Positions 36,051 to 44,388 of a DNA stretch of 64,000 nt are shown here, piece after piece. Position 1 is the first letter of the stretch, and every line of letters starts with the position of its first letter. Location: the NCBI GenBank assembly GCA_900542185.1, contig UQMZ01000001.1, forward strand, positions 1 through 64,000. Direction: 5' to 3'. The translations under genes were made by a program, and so were the position numbers. Below the pieces are notes generated by a model that was not told where the DNA came from, searched no databases, and saw only the letters and a list, made by a program, of their open reading frames with translations. The DNA comes from an uncultured Bacteroidales bacterium (GTDB lineage: Bacteria > Bacteroidota > Bacteroidia > Bacteroidales > Muribaculaceae).

Positions 36051-37115
36051 TTAGAAACGTTTGATACCCATTATCTCGCGCACGTCGGCCAGTGTCTTGG
36101 ACGCTGTCTCGCGGGCACGTTCGGCACCCTGGCGCACCACCTTGGACAGATACTCGTCGTTCTGACGGATGTCGAGGATGCGCTCGCGGATGGGGAGGGT
36201 GACTTTCAGTATGTCCTCGGCCAGCTGCTTCTTGAGGTCGCCGTAGCGGATGGAGCAGTCGGCGTAAGCCTGGCGGAAGTGGGCGCACACCTCGGGTTCC
36301 GATACCAAATCCATCAAGGTGAACAGGTTGGCGATTGGTTCGCTGACGGGGCTGTCCGGAGTCTTGGGACCCTCGTCGGTGACGGCGCGCATCACCTTCT
36401 TGCGCAGGGTCTTCTCGTCGTCGATAAGGTAGATGCAGTTGCCCTCGCTCTTACCCATCTTGCCCGATCCGTCCAGTCCGGGGACCTTGACGGCGGCGGC
36501 GCCGAAGTTGAAGTTGAAAGGCTCGTGGAAATATTCCGTCTTATAGAACGAGTTGAAGCGGCGCGCGAAGCGGCGTGTCAGCTCCAGGTGCTGTTCCTGG
36601 TCCTTGCCTACGGGCACGAGGTCCGCGTGGTGGATCAGGATGTCCACGGCCATCAGGGTGGGATAGGTCAGCAAACCGGCATTGACGCGCTGGTTGGTCT
36701 GGTTGCCGATGATTTCCTTCTCAATCTCGTCGCCCTCGGAATGGATGCCAAGAGCCTTGCGCGCCTTGTCCTTGAACGAAGCGGTGCGCATCAGTTCGCC
36801 GATGCCCACGTGCATGTTCATCAGCAGGTACATCTCCGATATCTCGGGTACGTCGCTCTGGACGTAGATGGTGTTCTTGTCGGGGTCCAGGCCCGCGGCT
36901 AAGTATTCCGCCAAGATGTCCTTCACGTTCTCGTGCAGCATCTTCGGATCGGGATGCGTGGTGAGGGCGTGGAGGTCGGCCACGAAGTAACGGCAGTCGT
37001 AGTCGTTCTGCATGCGCACGAAGTTGCGCAGAGCACCGTAATAGTTGCCTAAATGCAGGTTGCCGGTGGCGCGGATGCCACTCAGCACTATCTTTTTCTT
37101 ATCGTTGTTTTCCAT
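36051..37115 (-). CDS. trpS: Tryptophanyl-tRNA synthetase
   Basis: Class I aminoacyl-tRNA synthetase charging tRNA-Trp. 354 residues from the ATG at 37115 (MENNDKKKIVLSG); a TTG upstream adds a leader-derived extension that is unlike the family. The HIGH-like motif is GNLHLGNYYGA, and the KMSKS-like loop reads KMGKSEGN. The conserved DVPEISEMYLLMNMHV and PVGKDQEQHLELTR segments are present. Ends 23 bp before the SpmAB-type gene. Confidence 0.96.
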   Translation of the reverse strand: MENNDKKKIVLSGIRATGNLHLGNYYGALRNFVRMQNDYDCRYFVADLHALTTHPDPKMLHENVKDILAEYLAAGLDPDKNTIYVQSDVPEISEMYLLMNMHVGIGELMRTASFKDKARKALGIHSEGDEIEKEIIGNQTNQRVNAGLLTYPTLMAVDILIHHADLVPVGKDQEQHLELTRRFARRFNSFYKTEYFHEPFNFNFGAAAVKVPGLDGSGKMGKSEGNCIYLIDDEKTLRKKVMRAVTDEGPKTPDSPVSEPIANLFTLMDLVSEPEVCAHFRQAYADCSIRYGDLKKQLAEDILKVTLPIRERILDIRQNDEYLSKVVRQGAERARETASKTLADVREIMGIKRF

Positions 37116-37166
37116 AATTGCAGTTTTGAAAAACCGTGAATTTACGATTATTGCAGTTTTAAACCA

Positions 37167-37174
37167 CAAAGTTA
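37167..37174 (-). promoter_or_regulatory. -7 promoter element of trpS
   Basis: Minus strand TAACTTTG, about 52 nt before the trpS ATG. The short leader between contains an 11-bp direct repeat, ATTGCAGTTTT, at 37117-37127 and 37150-37160 (33 bp apart). Confidence 0.5.
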
Positions 37175-37215
37175 GTTTATTTTCGCCTATTGGACAAAAA
37201 AAGTGTTGCGATGTG

Positions 37216-37246
37216 TTGCAAAAGATGAAATAAAATTCTAATTTTA
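37216..37246 (+). promoter_or_regulatory. Promoter of ald
   Basis: TTG (37216-37218), then 20 nt, then TAATTTTA (37239-37246), close to the Bacteroidetes -33/-7 pair. Leader of about 90 nt ends in a strong AAGGAGG ribosome-binding sequence 8 nt before the ATG. Confidence 0.5.
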
Positions 37247-37343
37247 CCGAGAAGAAACGCGGTGTGACGAGTCAGGCCGCGTGACTGGAAATCGAGACGA
37301 AAAACACTGTTAGAAACCTTAAAAACTAAAAGGAGGACAGACC

Positions 37344-38456
37344 ATGAAAATCGGAATTCCAAAAGAGATCAAGAACAACGAGAACCGCGTGGGTGCGACA
37401 CCGGCGGGCGTTAAGGAACTCGTGAACCACGGCCATGAGGTCTATGTGCAGGACCACGCCGGCGAGGGGAGCGGATTCGGCAACCATGAATACGAGGATG
37501 CCGGCGCGACGATATTGCCGACCATCGAGGATGTGTATGCCACGGCCGACATGATAATCAAGGTAAAGGAGCCGATAGAACCCGAGTATGGGCTGATCCG
37601 CAAGGACCAGGTGCTGTTCACCTATTTCCATTTCGCGTGCGACCGTCCGTTGCTGGATGCTATGCTCAAGAGCGGCGCAGTGTGCATCGCGTACGAGACC
37701 GTGACATATTCGGAGACCGACCGTCGTCTGCCGCTTCTGATACCCATGAGCGAGGTGGCCGGCCGTATGTCGATACAGGAGGGCGCACGATTCCTGGAGA
37801 AGCCCCAGGGAGGCCGCGGCGTGCTGCTTGGCGGCGTGCCGGGCGTGAGACCCGCCAAGGTGCTGGTGTTGGGTGCCGGCGTAGTGGGACGTAACGCCGC
37901 GCTGATGGCCGCTGGTCTCGGTGCCGAAGTCACGATAGCCGACATTAACCTCGACGTGCTGCGTCACTGCGCCGAGACTATGCCCAAGAACGTAAAGACA
38001 CTGTATTCTTCGCGTCATAATATCGAGCAGGAACTACCCGACACAGACCTTGTGGTAGGTTCCGTATTGGTGCCCGGTGCCAAGACCCCGCATCTGGTGA
38101 CCCGCGACATGGTTGGCCTGATGCGTCACGGATCGGTGATGGTGGACGTAGCCATCGACCAGGGCGGATGCTTCGAGACCTCGCATCCCACCACTCACAG
38201 CGATCCCGTATATGAAGTGGACGGAGTGGTGCAGTATGCCGTGGCCAACATCCCCGGCGCCGTGCCTTACACCTCGACCATGGCCCTGACCAACGCCACG
38301 CTGCCGTACGCGCTGAAATTAGCCGACCTCGGCTGGAAGGAAGCATGCCGTCGCAGCTACGGCCTGACCCAGGGCGTCAACGTGGTGGACGGCAAGATCA
38401 CATTCAAGGCCGTGGCCGAAGCCTTCGACCTCGAATACACCCCGCTCGCACTCTGA
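37344..38456 (+). CDS. ald: Alanine dehydrogenase
   Basis: Interconverts L-alanine and pyruvate plus ammonia with NAD. 370 residues, normal length. MKIGIPKEIKNNENRVGATP is the family N-terminus with the pyruvate-binding Arg. The Rossmann motif VLVLGAGVVGRNAA follows with an acidic ADIN strand end. VDVAIDQGGCFETS and YAVANIPGAVPYTSTMALTNA are highly conserved active-site stretches, and H and K catalytic positions are intact (VKVKEP-like IIKVKEP, YFHFA). Stand-alone gene with its own promoter and terminator. Confidence 0.96.
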   Translation: MKIGIPKEIKNNENRVGATPAGVKELVNHGHEVYVQDHAGEGSGFGNHEYEDAGATILPTIEDVYATADMIIKVKEPIEPEYGLIRKDQVLFTYFHFACDRPLLDAMLKSGAVCIAYETVTYSETDRRLPLLIPMSEVAGRMSIQEGARFLEKPQGGRGVLLGGVPGVRPAKVLVLGAGVVGRNAALMAAGLGAEVTIADINLDVLRHCAETMPKNVKTLYSSRHNIEQELPDTDLVVGSVLVPGAKTPHLVTRDMVGLMRHGSVMVDVAIDQGGCFETSHPTTHSDPVYEVDGVVQYAVANIPGAVPYTSTMALTNATLPYALKLADLGWKEACRRSYGLTQGVNVVDGKITFKAVAEAFDLEYTPLAL

Positions 38457-38470
38457 TAGAATGTAAATAA

Positions 38471-38513
38471 ATACCGGCTGTAGCATATTTTGCTGCAGCC
38501 GGTATGTTTTTTT
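38471..38513 (+). terminator. Intrinsic terminator of ald
   Basis: ATACCGGCTGTAGCA (38471-38485) pairs with TGCTGCAGCCGGTAT (38491-38505) with one mismatch, followed by a T7 run (38507-38513). Confidence 0.9.
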
Positions 38514-38526
38514 GCTGATTATATGG

Positions 38527-39459
38527 TCATCTGGAGCGGAAGACCTGATGGATTATATTTCCATGGTTGTCTATCATGGAAAGCGTCATGGCCTTAGGAG
38601 TGGCGGTGAGGACTGAGAATCCGGGCACGCCGCTGCAGAACACCGTGCCGTCCGTGGGCTTGACATCCGGTCGGGATAGTGAGCCGGACGTGTTGACCAC
38701 ATAGTCGATGCCGTTCTTGCGGATGTGCTGGAAATTATGGATGTGGCCGCATACATACATGTCCACTTTGTGTTTGCGCAATATCGGATCCACCTTTTTC
38801 TGCATGTCGGTGCGTTCGCTGGTCTGTTTGGGAGTCTGTGCATAGACGGGATGATGGCCGGCTACAATGGTCCAGTCCGCGTTGTCGTCGCGGCTAAGCT
38901 CCCGGTCGAGCCATCGCAGCTGTGCTTCCACATCCTGACTGCCGGCATCGGGGTATTCGGCCGTATCGGCGTGATACTTGTCTATTATCGGAGCGGTGTC
39001 GATGAACACTACCTTGACGCGGGTGCCGTCATTGTCGAATATGCGCGTATAATAACGCGAGGGCATGTTCCAGCGGCGACTGGTGCCGGAATAATCCATC
39101 ACTGCCTGCGTATTGCCGCGATACTCATGGTTGCCAAGGATTGGGCACCATTCCACCTGCAGTTCCGGATGGGAATAGACAAATTCATAATTGGTCATCC
39201 AGAGCGGATCGTTCACCGATTCGATACCTAAGTAATGGTGAATGTCGCCAAGAGCGAGGAAAGCATCCGGACCCACGGCTTCGGCCACTTTGCCCATCAG
39301 TTCTGCTATGGGCTTCTGTTCGTAATATCCGTTGCGGCCCAGGTCGTTGCCTATCATCAGTGTGACGTCACCGGTCAGCGCGGTGGCCGGGGTCTGTGCG
39401 CTTGCGGCGGATATGGCCGCAAGCGTAAGAAGTGTGGATGTAAGGAATTTACGTATCAT
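38527..39459 (-). CDS. Secreted metallophosphoesterase (purple acid phosphatase-like)
   Basis: 310 residues with a signal peptide (TLLTLAAISAASAQ). Two-metal phosphatase blocks in order: GNDLGRNGY, LGDIHHYLG, ILGNHEYRG, IVAGHHPVYAQ and VCGHIHNFQH. These carry the Asp, Asn and His ligands of the calcineurin-like fold. It releases phosphate from organic esters in the periplasm or outside the cell; exact substrate unknown. It lies 8 bp after the beta-helix lipoprotein gene, itself 60 bp after the TonB-dependent receptor, so the three probably form one operon, which hints at phosphate scavenging with import of a phosphorylated compound. Confidence 0.88.
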   Translation of the reverse strand: MIRKFLTSTLLTLAAISAASAQTPATALTGDVTLMIGNDLGRNGYYEQKPIAELMGKVAEAVGPDAFLALGDIHHYLGIESVNDPLWMTNYEFVYSHPELQVEWCPILGNHEYRGNTQAVMDYSGTSRRWNMPSRYYTRIFDNDGTRVKVVFIDTAPIIDKYHADTAEYPDAGSQDVEAQLRWLDRELSRDDNADWTIVAGHHPVYAQTPKQTSERTDMQKKVDPILRKHKVDMYVCGHIHNFQHIRKNGIDYVVNTSGSLSRPDVKPTDGTVFCSGVPGFSVLTATPKAMTLSMIDNHGNIIHQVFRSR

Positions 39460-39467
39460 GGTTATTG

Positions 39468-40817
39468 TTATTTCGCACCGAACGCGCCGAAGTGCGGTTC
39501 AAGTGCCGGTGAGTGATACAGTTTGCCATTGATCTCAAGGCCGCCTGCAAAACAAGGAGTCACTGTGGCCGATGTGGTTTTGAGAGCGGGAGAGTCGGAC
39601 GACAGATGGAAGTCCCAGGTGGAATTGTAGGTGTAATCGGTCAGACCCACGGCGTTGATGTCGAAATTGCTGAATCGGGGATTCACGAGATTCTCTTTCG
39701 AGGCTATGACGCTATGCGCGTCAACGGCAGGATTATAGTTCTTGTGGTCGTAATTGTAACCTTCGTAGGCGTAAGCCACGTTGCTTTCCTCGGGATATAC
39801 AATGGAGCTTTGCTGGGTGCCGGACACATACATGTTGTAGTCTATCACCGACTTGTCGTCATATCCCGCGTCGGACGAATTCGGATTCTTGTAATTGGGG
39901 GTCATGGCTCGGAACTTGCAGTTCACCATCAGGTTGTTGACGACGGTGGCGAGGCAGTTCTTCTCGACATACACGCATCCGCCCTTTTCACCGTCGCGGC
40001 GCCATCCGGCATTGATGATGGTATTGTTGTAGGCATTGGCTATGGCCTGTCCGCGTGTCTCGCTCTGACCGGAGGAGGAAAGCTTCAGTCCGTTGGTGTT
40101 GGGGCTGAACATGACGTTGCCAGCAATGTCAGCCTTGACGCCGGCCTTGATGTTTACGGCCTCCGCGCCGCTGTAGCCGTTGGCGGCGAATACGTTGCCT
40201 GATATGATGGCCGAGCCACCCATCAGATAGATTCCGTCGCTCCATCCGTTGCGGATTATCGAGTTCGTGATGACGTACCGGCCGTTGATATTGGTGGTGG
40301 TGATCTGAGGATATGCGTCATCGCCTGCGGTGTAGATGCCGGATGTGGCGGATGGCGAGCCTTCGATGACCTGACCGCCCGTATATTCGATCACGGCATG
40401 GTCTATCACCATCTCCTGACACGATTCCGTGGCCACGATGCCACCCCACAGGCCGGCGAAGGTGTTGGCCTCGGTGCGTCTGGATTCATCGACGGTGAAA
40501 AGTACCGGCTGTTTCTCGGTGCCCAGCACGTAAAGGTTACCCTTGACTATCACCTCGATGGGAGTGTGGTTCACGCCCACTCCCGTGGCGGAGACCGTTA
40601 CCTTGACTCCCGGTTCGATCGTAAGGCTCTTGCCTTCGGGAATCACCAGGTGACGGTCCAGGTTGATTTCCGTACCGGCCTTCCATGTGCCGGACACGGT
40701 CATCTCCGTTTCGGATATTTCGGTGTCGATCGAAGGCTTCTCGGGATCGTTTTTGTCGCTGCACGATACAAGCGACATCGTTGCGCCAATCATGGCGACG
40801 AATAGTAGTTTTTTCAT
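39468..40817 (-). CDS. Right-handed beta-helix lipoprotein
   Basis: 449 residues from the ATG at 40817 (MKKLLFVAMIG); a GTG two codons upstream is also in frame. Lipobox LVSC. The body is a parallel beta-helix: LVIPEGKSLTIEPGVKVTV, VKGNLYVLGTEKQPVLFT, IIRNGWSDGIYLMGGSAIIS, AVNIKAGVKADIAGNVMFSP, with regularly spaced Asn and Gly turns. This is the pectin-lyase-like fold often found in surface-bound glycan-binding or lyase proteins; no catalytic set can be assigned. Between a TonB-dependent receptor and a phosphatase, it may present substrate on the cell surface. Confidence 0.75.
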   Translation of the reverse strand: MKKLLFVAMIGATMSLVSCSDKNDPEKPSIDTEISETEMTVSGTWKAGTEINLDRHLVIPEGKSLTIEPGVKVTVSATGVGVNHTPIEVIVKGNLYVLGTEKQPVLFTVDESRRTEANTFAGLWGGIVATESCQEMVIDHAVIEYTGGQVIEGSPSATSGIYTAGDDAYPQITTTNINGRYVITNSIIRNGWSDGIYLMGGSAIISGNVFAANGYSGAEAVNIKAGVKADIAGNVMFSPNTNGLKLSSSGQSETRGQAIANAYNNTIINAGWRRDGEKGGCVYVEKNCLATVVNNLMVNCKFRAMTPNYKNPNSSDAGYDDKSVIDYNMYVSGTQQSSIVYPEESNVAYAYEGYNYDHKNYNPAVDAHSVIASKENLVNPRFSNFDINAVGLTDYTYNSTWDFHLSSDSPALKTTSATVTPCFAGGLEINGKLYHSPALEPHFGAFGAK

Positions 40818-40883
40818 TTTCACGATTTTGTTGTTATTTGGTTGTTGGATTTTTGACAGTAGATGTGCTTCCTATGCGGGATG

Positions 40884-43514
40884 TCACAGTTTGAATCTCA
40901 CGCCGAGCAGGACGGTCTGCCCGTAATGCTCCTTGCGTTCCATCACGTTGCCCCGTATACGCTTCACGTCGGTGAGGCTGTCGGTATGAGGCCCTTTGTG
41001 GTAGTAGCGTATCATAGGGAGGTCAAGCAGGTTGGTGGCTTTCAGGAATACCGACAGGCCGCAACGGAACGATTTCTCGGCCGAAAGTTCCATGCGGAAG
41101 TAATCGTTCTCCCAGATATCGTTGTCGTACCAGTTGCTGATGTCGGCGAGCCGGGGACTGATGTAGCTGCCTGTGAGTTGTGCGTCCCAGCCGTGATGGC
41201 TGTCCTTGAACAGGAGCGAGAGATTGACCACGTGGGCGGCCTGCCCGAACAGCGGTCGGGTCTGTCTCACGGTTATTATGTCGTTGCCCTGCATGGTGCG
41301 TTTGTCGGTGGTGATGCGGGAGTAAGTGAAGGTGTAGTTGGCCTTGATGCCGAACTTGCTGAAATACTTCAGAATGTCGATTTCCGCACCCATATTGTCC
41401 GCGTTGCCCATGTTCATAGGCATGTAATATGTGTCCTGTCCTTCGTTTATGAGTCCATATTCTATTGGGTTCTGCAGATGCTTGTAGAAAAGACCGGCCA
41501 TGAACTGTTCGGACGATTTCGGGAAGAACTCCCACCGCAGGTCTATGTTGTCGGCCACGGTATGCTTCAGCGCTGGATTGCCCTTCTCCTTATATTCCTC
41601 GTTGATGATGCTGTAAGGAACAATCTCGAAGAAGCTCGGACGGTTTATGGCGCGTGCATAGCTGAGGCGCAGGTTCATCCGGTCGGTAAGTATCCGCTTG
41701 ATGTGCAGGCTCGGCAGGAAGTCGGTGTATTTCTGTCGTCCGACAGGGTCAACGTCGCGCGGGAATTTCAAGGAATAACCCTGACTGGTATATTCCACAC
41801 GCAGACCTGCTATAAATTCCCAATCCGTCAGTGTAAGCCGTGCCATCGCGTAGCCGGCGGCTATCCGTTCGTCTGCGTCATAGTTCAGAGGGTCGCCCAC
41901 GTTGCCGAACTCGCGCGGAGTGATCAGTATCCCGTCAAAATTATCCCAGTCCTGTCCGAAAACCTGGACGTGTCCGGTGCCGGTGGCGGAATCGAAAGTG
42001 TATTCGTTGAAAAAGCTGTCGCGGTTCTTTGCGCGGAACATCCCGCCAATCGAGATGTCCCAGCTGCCGCATTGATAACCGAGGTCAATGTATCCGGCAC
42101 AGTCACGGTCGGAGTTGTGTTCCCAGCGACGCAGTGCGGCTTTGCTTGTGGCCAGATGGTTGCCCTGGATGTATACGGTGGCATTGTCGGGCGTTAGGTT
42201 GGTGGCATTGGAGAAAACCGCTTTCCAGTCAACGCGCAACTTATCGTGGAGAAAGAGGTGGTTGCCTTGAAGCGTGGAATTGAATATGCCCTGACGGTTC
42301 CAGCGCATACGCACCGAGGCGGCTTTGTCATCCTGCGCCTGTCGTGTCTGCTCGTTGGTCATGCTGAGCCACCCGTTATACCACGAGAGTTTATGTTGCG
42401 GAGAAAACACATAGTCCACTTTCCCATGTATTGCAAGGCGCTGGCGGTTGTCGGAATATTCGCGGCGTTCCACTCCGTTGGTCATGTATGCGGAGCGGTA
42501 ATACCAATCACTGTTCTTGCCGCGATTCAGATTTTGGTAGCTTACAGAGGCTATGACTCCGAAACGATTGTCGAAAAATCTGTCGCCGTAAGATATGCCG
42601 GCGAGAATGTCGGGCCACGGACGCGAACTCCTGACCCGTAGATTGTTATTGCTGAAATCAGATTCCTTTACGCCGTAATCGCCGGAGGTGCCTTTTAGTT
42701 CGTTAGGCGATTTGCGGTGGATGGCACCGTGGTTGAAGGACAGGAAATCACGACGGAGGTATAGGGCGTTGTAGCCGGTTGTAACGTTGGCATGCAACAT
42801 CCGTTGTGTAGGGGCGTCCTTCATCACAAGGTTTACCGCACCTCCGATGCCGTCGCCTTCAAGGTTGGGCATCATGGACTTATACACCTCTATGCGGTCC
42901 AGAATCTCGGAGGGAAACAGGTCGAGTGGCACGAAACGGTTCTTGTTGTCGGGACTCGGAATCTTCACCCCGTTAACCAGAGTGTAGTTATATCGTTTGT
43001 CCATGCCTCTGAGAATGGCATACTGTCCTTCGCCCGAAGAATTACGCTCGGTGGTGACTCCCGACATCTTCTGGATGATGTTGCCGACTGTAATATCAGG
43101 CGAAAGTTCCATGGCGCGTGCGCTCATCACATTGACCACATTCATGGAATTTCGCTCTATCATACGAGCGCCGGCATCGGTGTTCGCGGCGGAAGCGGTA
43201 ACTACCACTTCACACAGTTGGGCTGCCGATTCCGTCATACGGATGGTGAGAGGGGAGTGCCCCGGATTGTTTACAGTCTGTGACTCATACCCCAGATAAG
43301 AGCATACCAGTGTCGGCTCTTTGACATCAGTGGTCAGCCGGAAGGATCCGTCAAGACCGGTTGAGGTGCCGGACCTGGGCTGTTGTCTCACATAGACCGA
43401 AGCGCCGATCAGAGTTTCTCCCGTTGTCGAATCGACCACTATGCCGGAAATCTCCCGTCCCAATGAAGGGAGAATTGATAACGAGCCAACGATAAGCAGC
43501 GTGATGCGTTTCAT
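40884..43514 (-). CDS. TonB-dependent outer-membrane receptor with carboxypeptidase-like N-terminal domain
   Basis: 876 residues. After the signal peptide comes a carboxypeptidase-regulatory-like domain (EISGIVVDSTTGETLIGASVYV, about 20-100). The plug follows (MNVVNVMSARAMELSPDITVGNII, ILRGMDKRYNYTLVNGVKIPSPD, IEVYKSMMPNLEGDGIGGAVNLV), then a 22-strand barrel ending in VLLGVRFKL. TonB-dependent receptors pull scarce nutrients (metal chelates, vitamins, glycans) across the outer membrane. No SusD partner follows, unlike typical glycan loci; the downstream genes are a beta-helix lipoprotein and a phosphatase. Substrate unknown. Confidence 0.92.
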   Translation of the reverse strand: MKRITLLIVGSLSILPSLGREISGIVVDSTTGETLIGASVYVRQQPRSGTSTGLDGSFRLTTDVKEPTLVCSYLGYESQTVNNPGHSPLTIRMTESAAQLCEVVVTASAANTDAGARMIERNSMNVVNVMSARAMELSPDITVGNIIQKMSGVTTERNSSGEGQYAILRGMDKRYNYTLVNGVKIPSPDNKNRFVPLDLFPSEILDRIEVYKSMMPNLEGDGIGGAVNLVMKDAPTQRMLHANVTTGYNALYLRRDFLSFNHGAIHRKSPNELKGTSGDYGVKESDFSNNNLRVRSSRPWPDILAGISYGDRFFDNRFGVIASVSYQNLNRGKNSDWYYRSAYMTNGVERREYSDNRQRLAIHGKVDYVFSPQHKLSWYNGWLSMTNEQTRQAQDDKAASVRMRWNRQGIFNSTLQGNHLFLHDKLRVDWKAVFSNATNLTPDNATVYIQGNHLATSKAALRRWEHNSDRDCAGYIDLGYQCGSWDISIGGMFRAKNRDSFFNEYTFDSATGTGHVQVFGQDWDNFDGILITPREFGNVGDPLNYDADERIAAGYAMARLTLTDWEFIAGLRVEYTSQGYSLKFPRDVDPVGRQKYTDFLPSLHIKRILTDRMNLRLSYARAINRPSFFEIVPYSIINEEYKEKGNPALKHTVADNIDLRWEFFPKSSEQFMAGLFYKHLQNPIEYGLINEGQDTYYMPMNMGNADNMGAEIDILKYFSKFGIKANYTFTYSRITTDKRTMQGNDIITVRQTRPLFGQAAHVVNLSLLFKDSHHGWDAQLTGSYISPRLADISNWYDNDIWENDYFRMELSAEKSFRCGLSVFLKATNLLDLPMIRYYHKGPHTDSLTDVKRIRGNVMERKEHYGQTVLLGVRFKL

Positions 43515-43537
43515 GCGATAATATTATGATTACGCTG

Positions 43538-43545
43538 CAAAGTTA
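43538..43545 (-). promoter_or_regulatory. -7 promoter element of the TonB-receptor operon
   Basis: Minus strand TAACTTTG, 23 nt before the ATG. No clear -33 element is present, which suits an activator-dependent promoter; the tandem repeat 50-120 bp upstream could be the activator site. Confidence 0.5.
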
Positions 43546-43597
43546 TCTCCCGATTATTTCATAAATGTTTCGTGTATGTGAACAAAATATTGCTCCT

Positions 43598-43663
43598 GAT
43601 ACAATGTGCCGCGGATTCAGTTCAAGTCAGGATACAATGTGACGCGGATTCAGTTCAAGTCAG
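43598..43663. repeat. Tandem 33-bp repeat upstream of the TonB-receptor promoter
   Basis: Two copies (43598-43630 and 43631-43663) of GATACAATGTGxCGCGGATT followed by CAGTTCAAGTCAG, differing at one base. A partial third unit (GATTCAGTG) follows. It lies in the gap between the receptor and the DUF6155-like gene. Confidence 0.85.
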
Positions 43664-43716
43664 GATTCAGTGATGTACAGAACCGGATAACCTATAACGG
43701 TTTGAATCAATCCGCT

Positions 43717-44250
43717 TTAATGGCGGAAGCGGAACCAACGGCGTGACGAGCGGTTTCGGTTTTCATCCGGGAAGCTATCGTAATAGGAGTTGATAAGTTC
43801 GGCGATGCGGTCGTGGCGCATGCCGAATACATGTTCCAGGCCGGCGCTTTCGATGAAAGTCCGGGAATCCTCCAGCATAGAGTCAAATCGGGGATGCGCG
43901 GCGGTAATGCCGGTGCCGTTGCGGCGCTGCAGCCACTCGAACATCTGCTCCGGGAGATAGATCAGCAGGTCGGCGATTTTCTCCGGGTCGGGACCGAGAG
44001 TGCGGAAATTCTTGACTAATGTTTTGATTTCCGTCATGTCCGGCTTGCGGCGCGGCCTGTTCTGAGGCAGGAAAAAGAGTTTATGGATGCGCTCCTTGAC
44101 GCGTTCCAGTTCTTTATCCTCGTCGGGATTGGCCCAGAACTCAAGAAAATCCTTCGCATCCTTGCGACAGGCATACAGGTCCATCAGCAGGTTCACGAGC
44201 CCCTCCTGATCCAGCTCCTTCAACGCCTTTTTGACCGATGCCTTCGACAT
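43717..44250 (-). CDS. DUF6155-family protein (full-length copy)
   Basis: 177 residues from the ATG at 44250 (MSKASVKKALKELD). Soluble, helical and highly charged: EGLVNLLMDLYACRKDAKDF, ELERVKERIHKLFFLP, IKTLVKNFRTLGPDPEKIAD, then a C-terminal helical region ending in a basic tail. The N-terminal pattern resembles DUF6155 proteins of Bacteroidetes, function unknown. Its first 83 codons are repeated 1.5 kb away in a truncated copy, with a DUF1016-type gene between. No signal peptide. Confidence 0.65.
   Translation of the reverse strand: MSKASVKKALKELDQEGLVNLLMDLYACRKDAKDFLEFWANPDEDKELERVKERIHKLFFLPQNRPRRKPDMTEIKTLVKNFRTLGPDPEKIADLLIYLPEQMFEWLQRRNGTGITAAHPRFDSMLEDSRTFIESAGLEHVFGMRHDRIAELINSYYDSFPDENRNRSSRRWFRFRH
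44003..44250. repeat. Direct repeat copy A (5' part of the DUF6155-like gene)
   Basis: 248 bp matching 45490-45737 without gaps. About 13 differences by eye, mostly at third codon positions. Flanks the DUF1016-type gene on its left. Confidence 0.9.
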
Positions 44251-44361
44251 GTCTCTTGAATGAATCCACAAATATAACAAATTATCTTCAAATCCGGCCA
44301 GAAAATCCGGGTCACTTAGCTAATAATTCCGAAATCAGGGGTATATCTCGCATAAAATTCG

Positions 44362-44369
44362 TAATTTTG
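44362..44369 (+). promoter_or_regulatory. -7 promoter element of the DUF1016-type gene
   Basis: TAATTTTG, 19 nt before the ATG at 44389, supporting that ATG as the original start. Confidence 0.45.
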
Positions 44370-44388
44370 TATTGATAAAACGATTACA

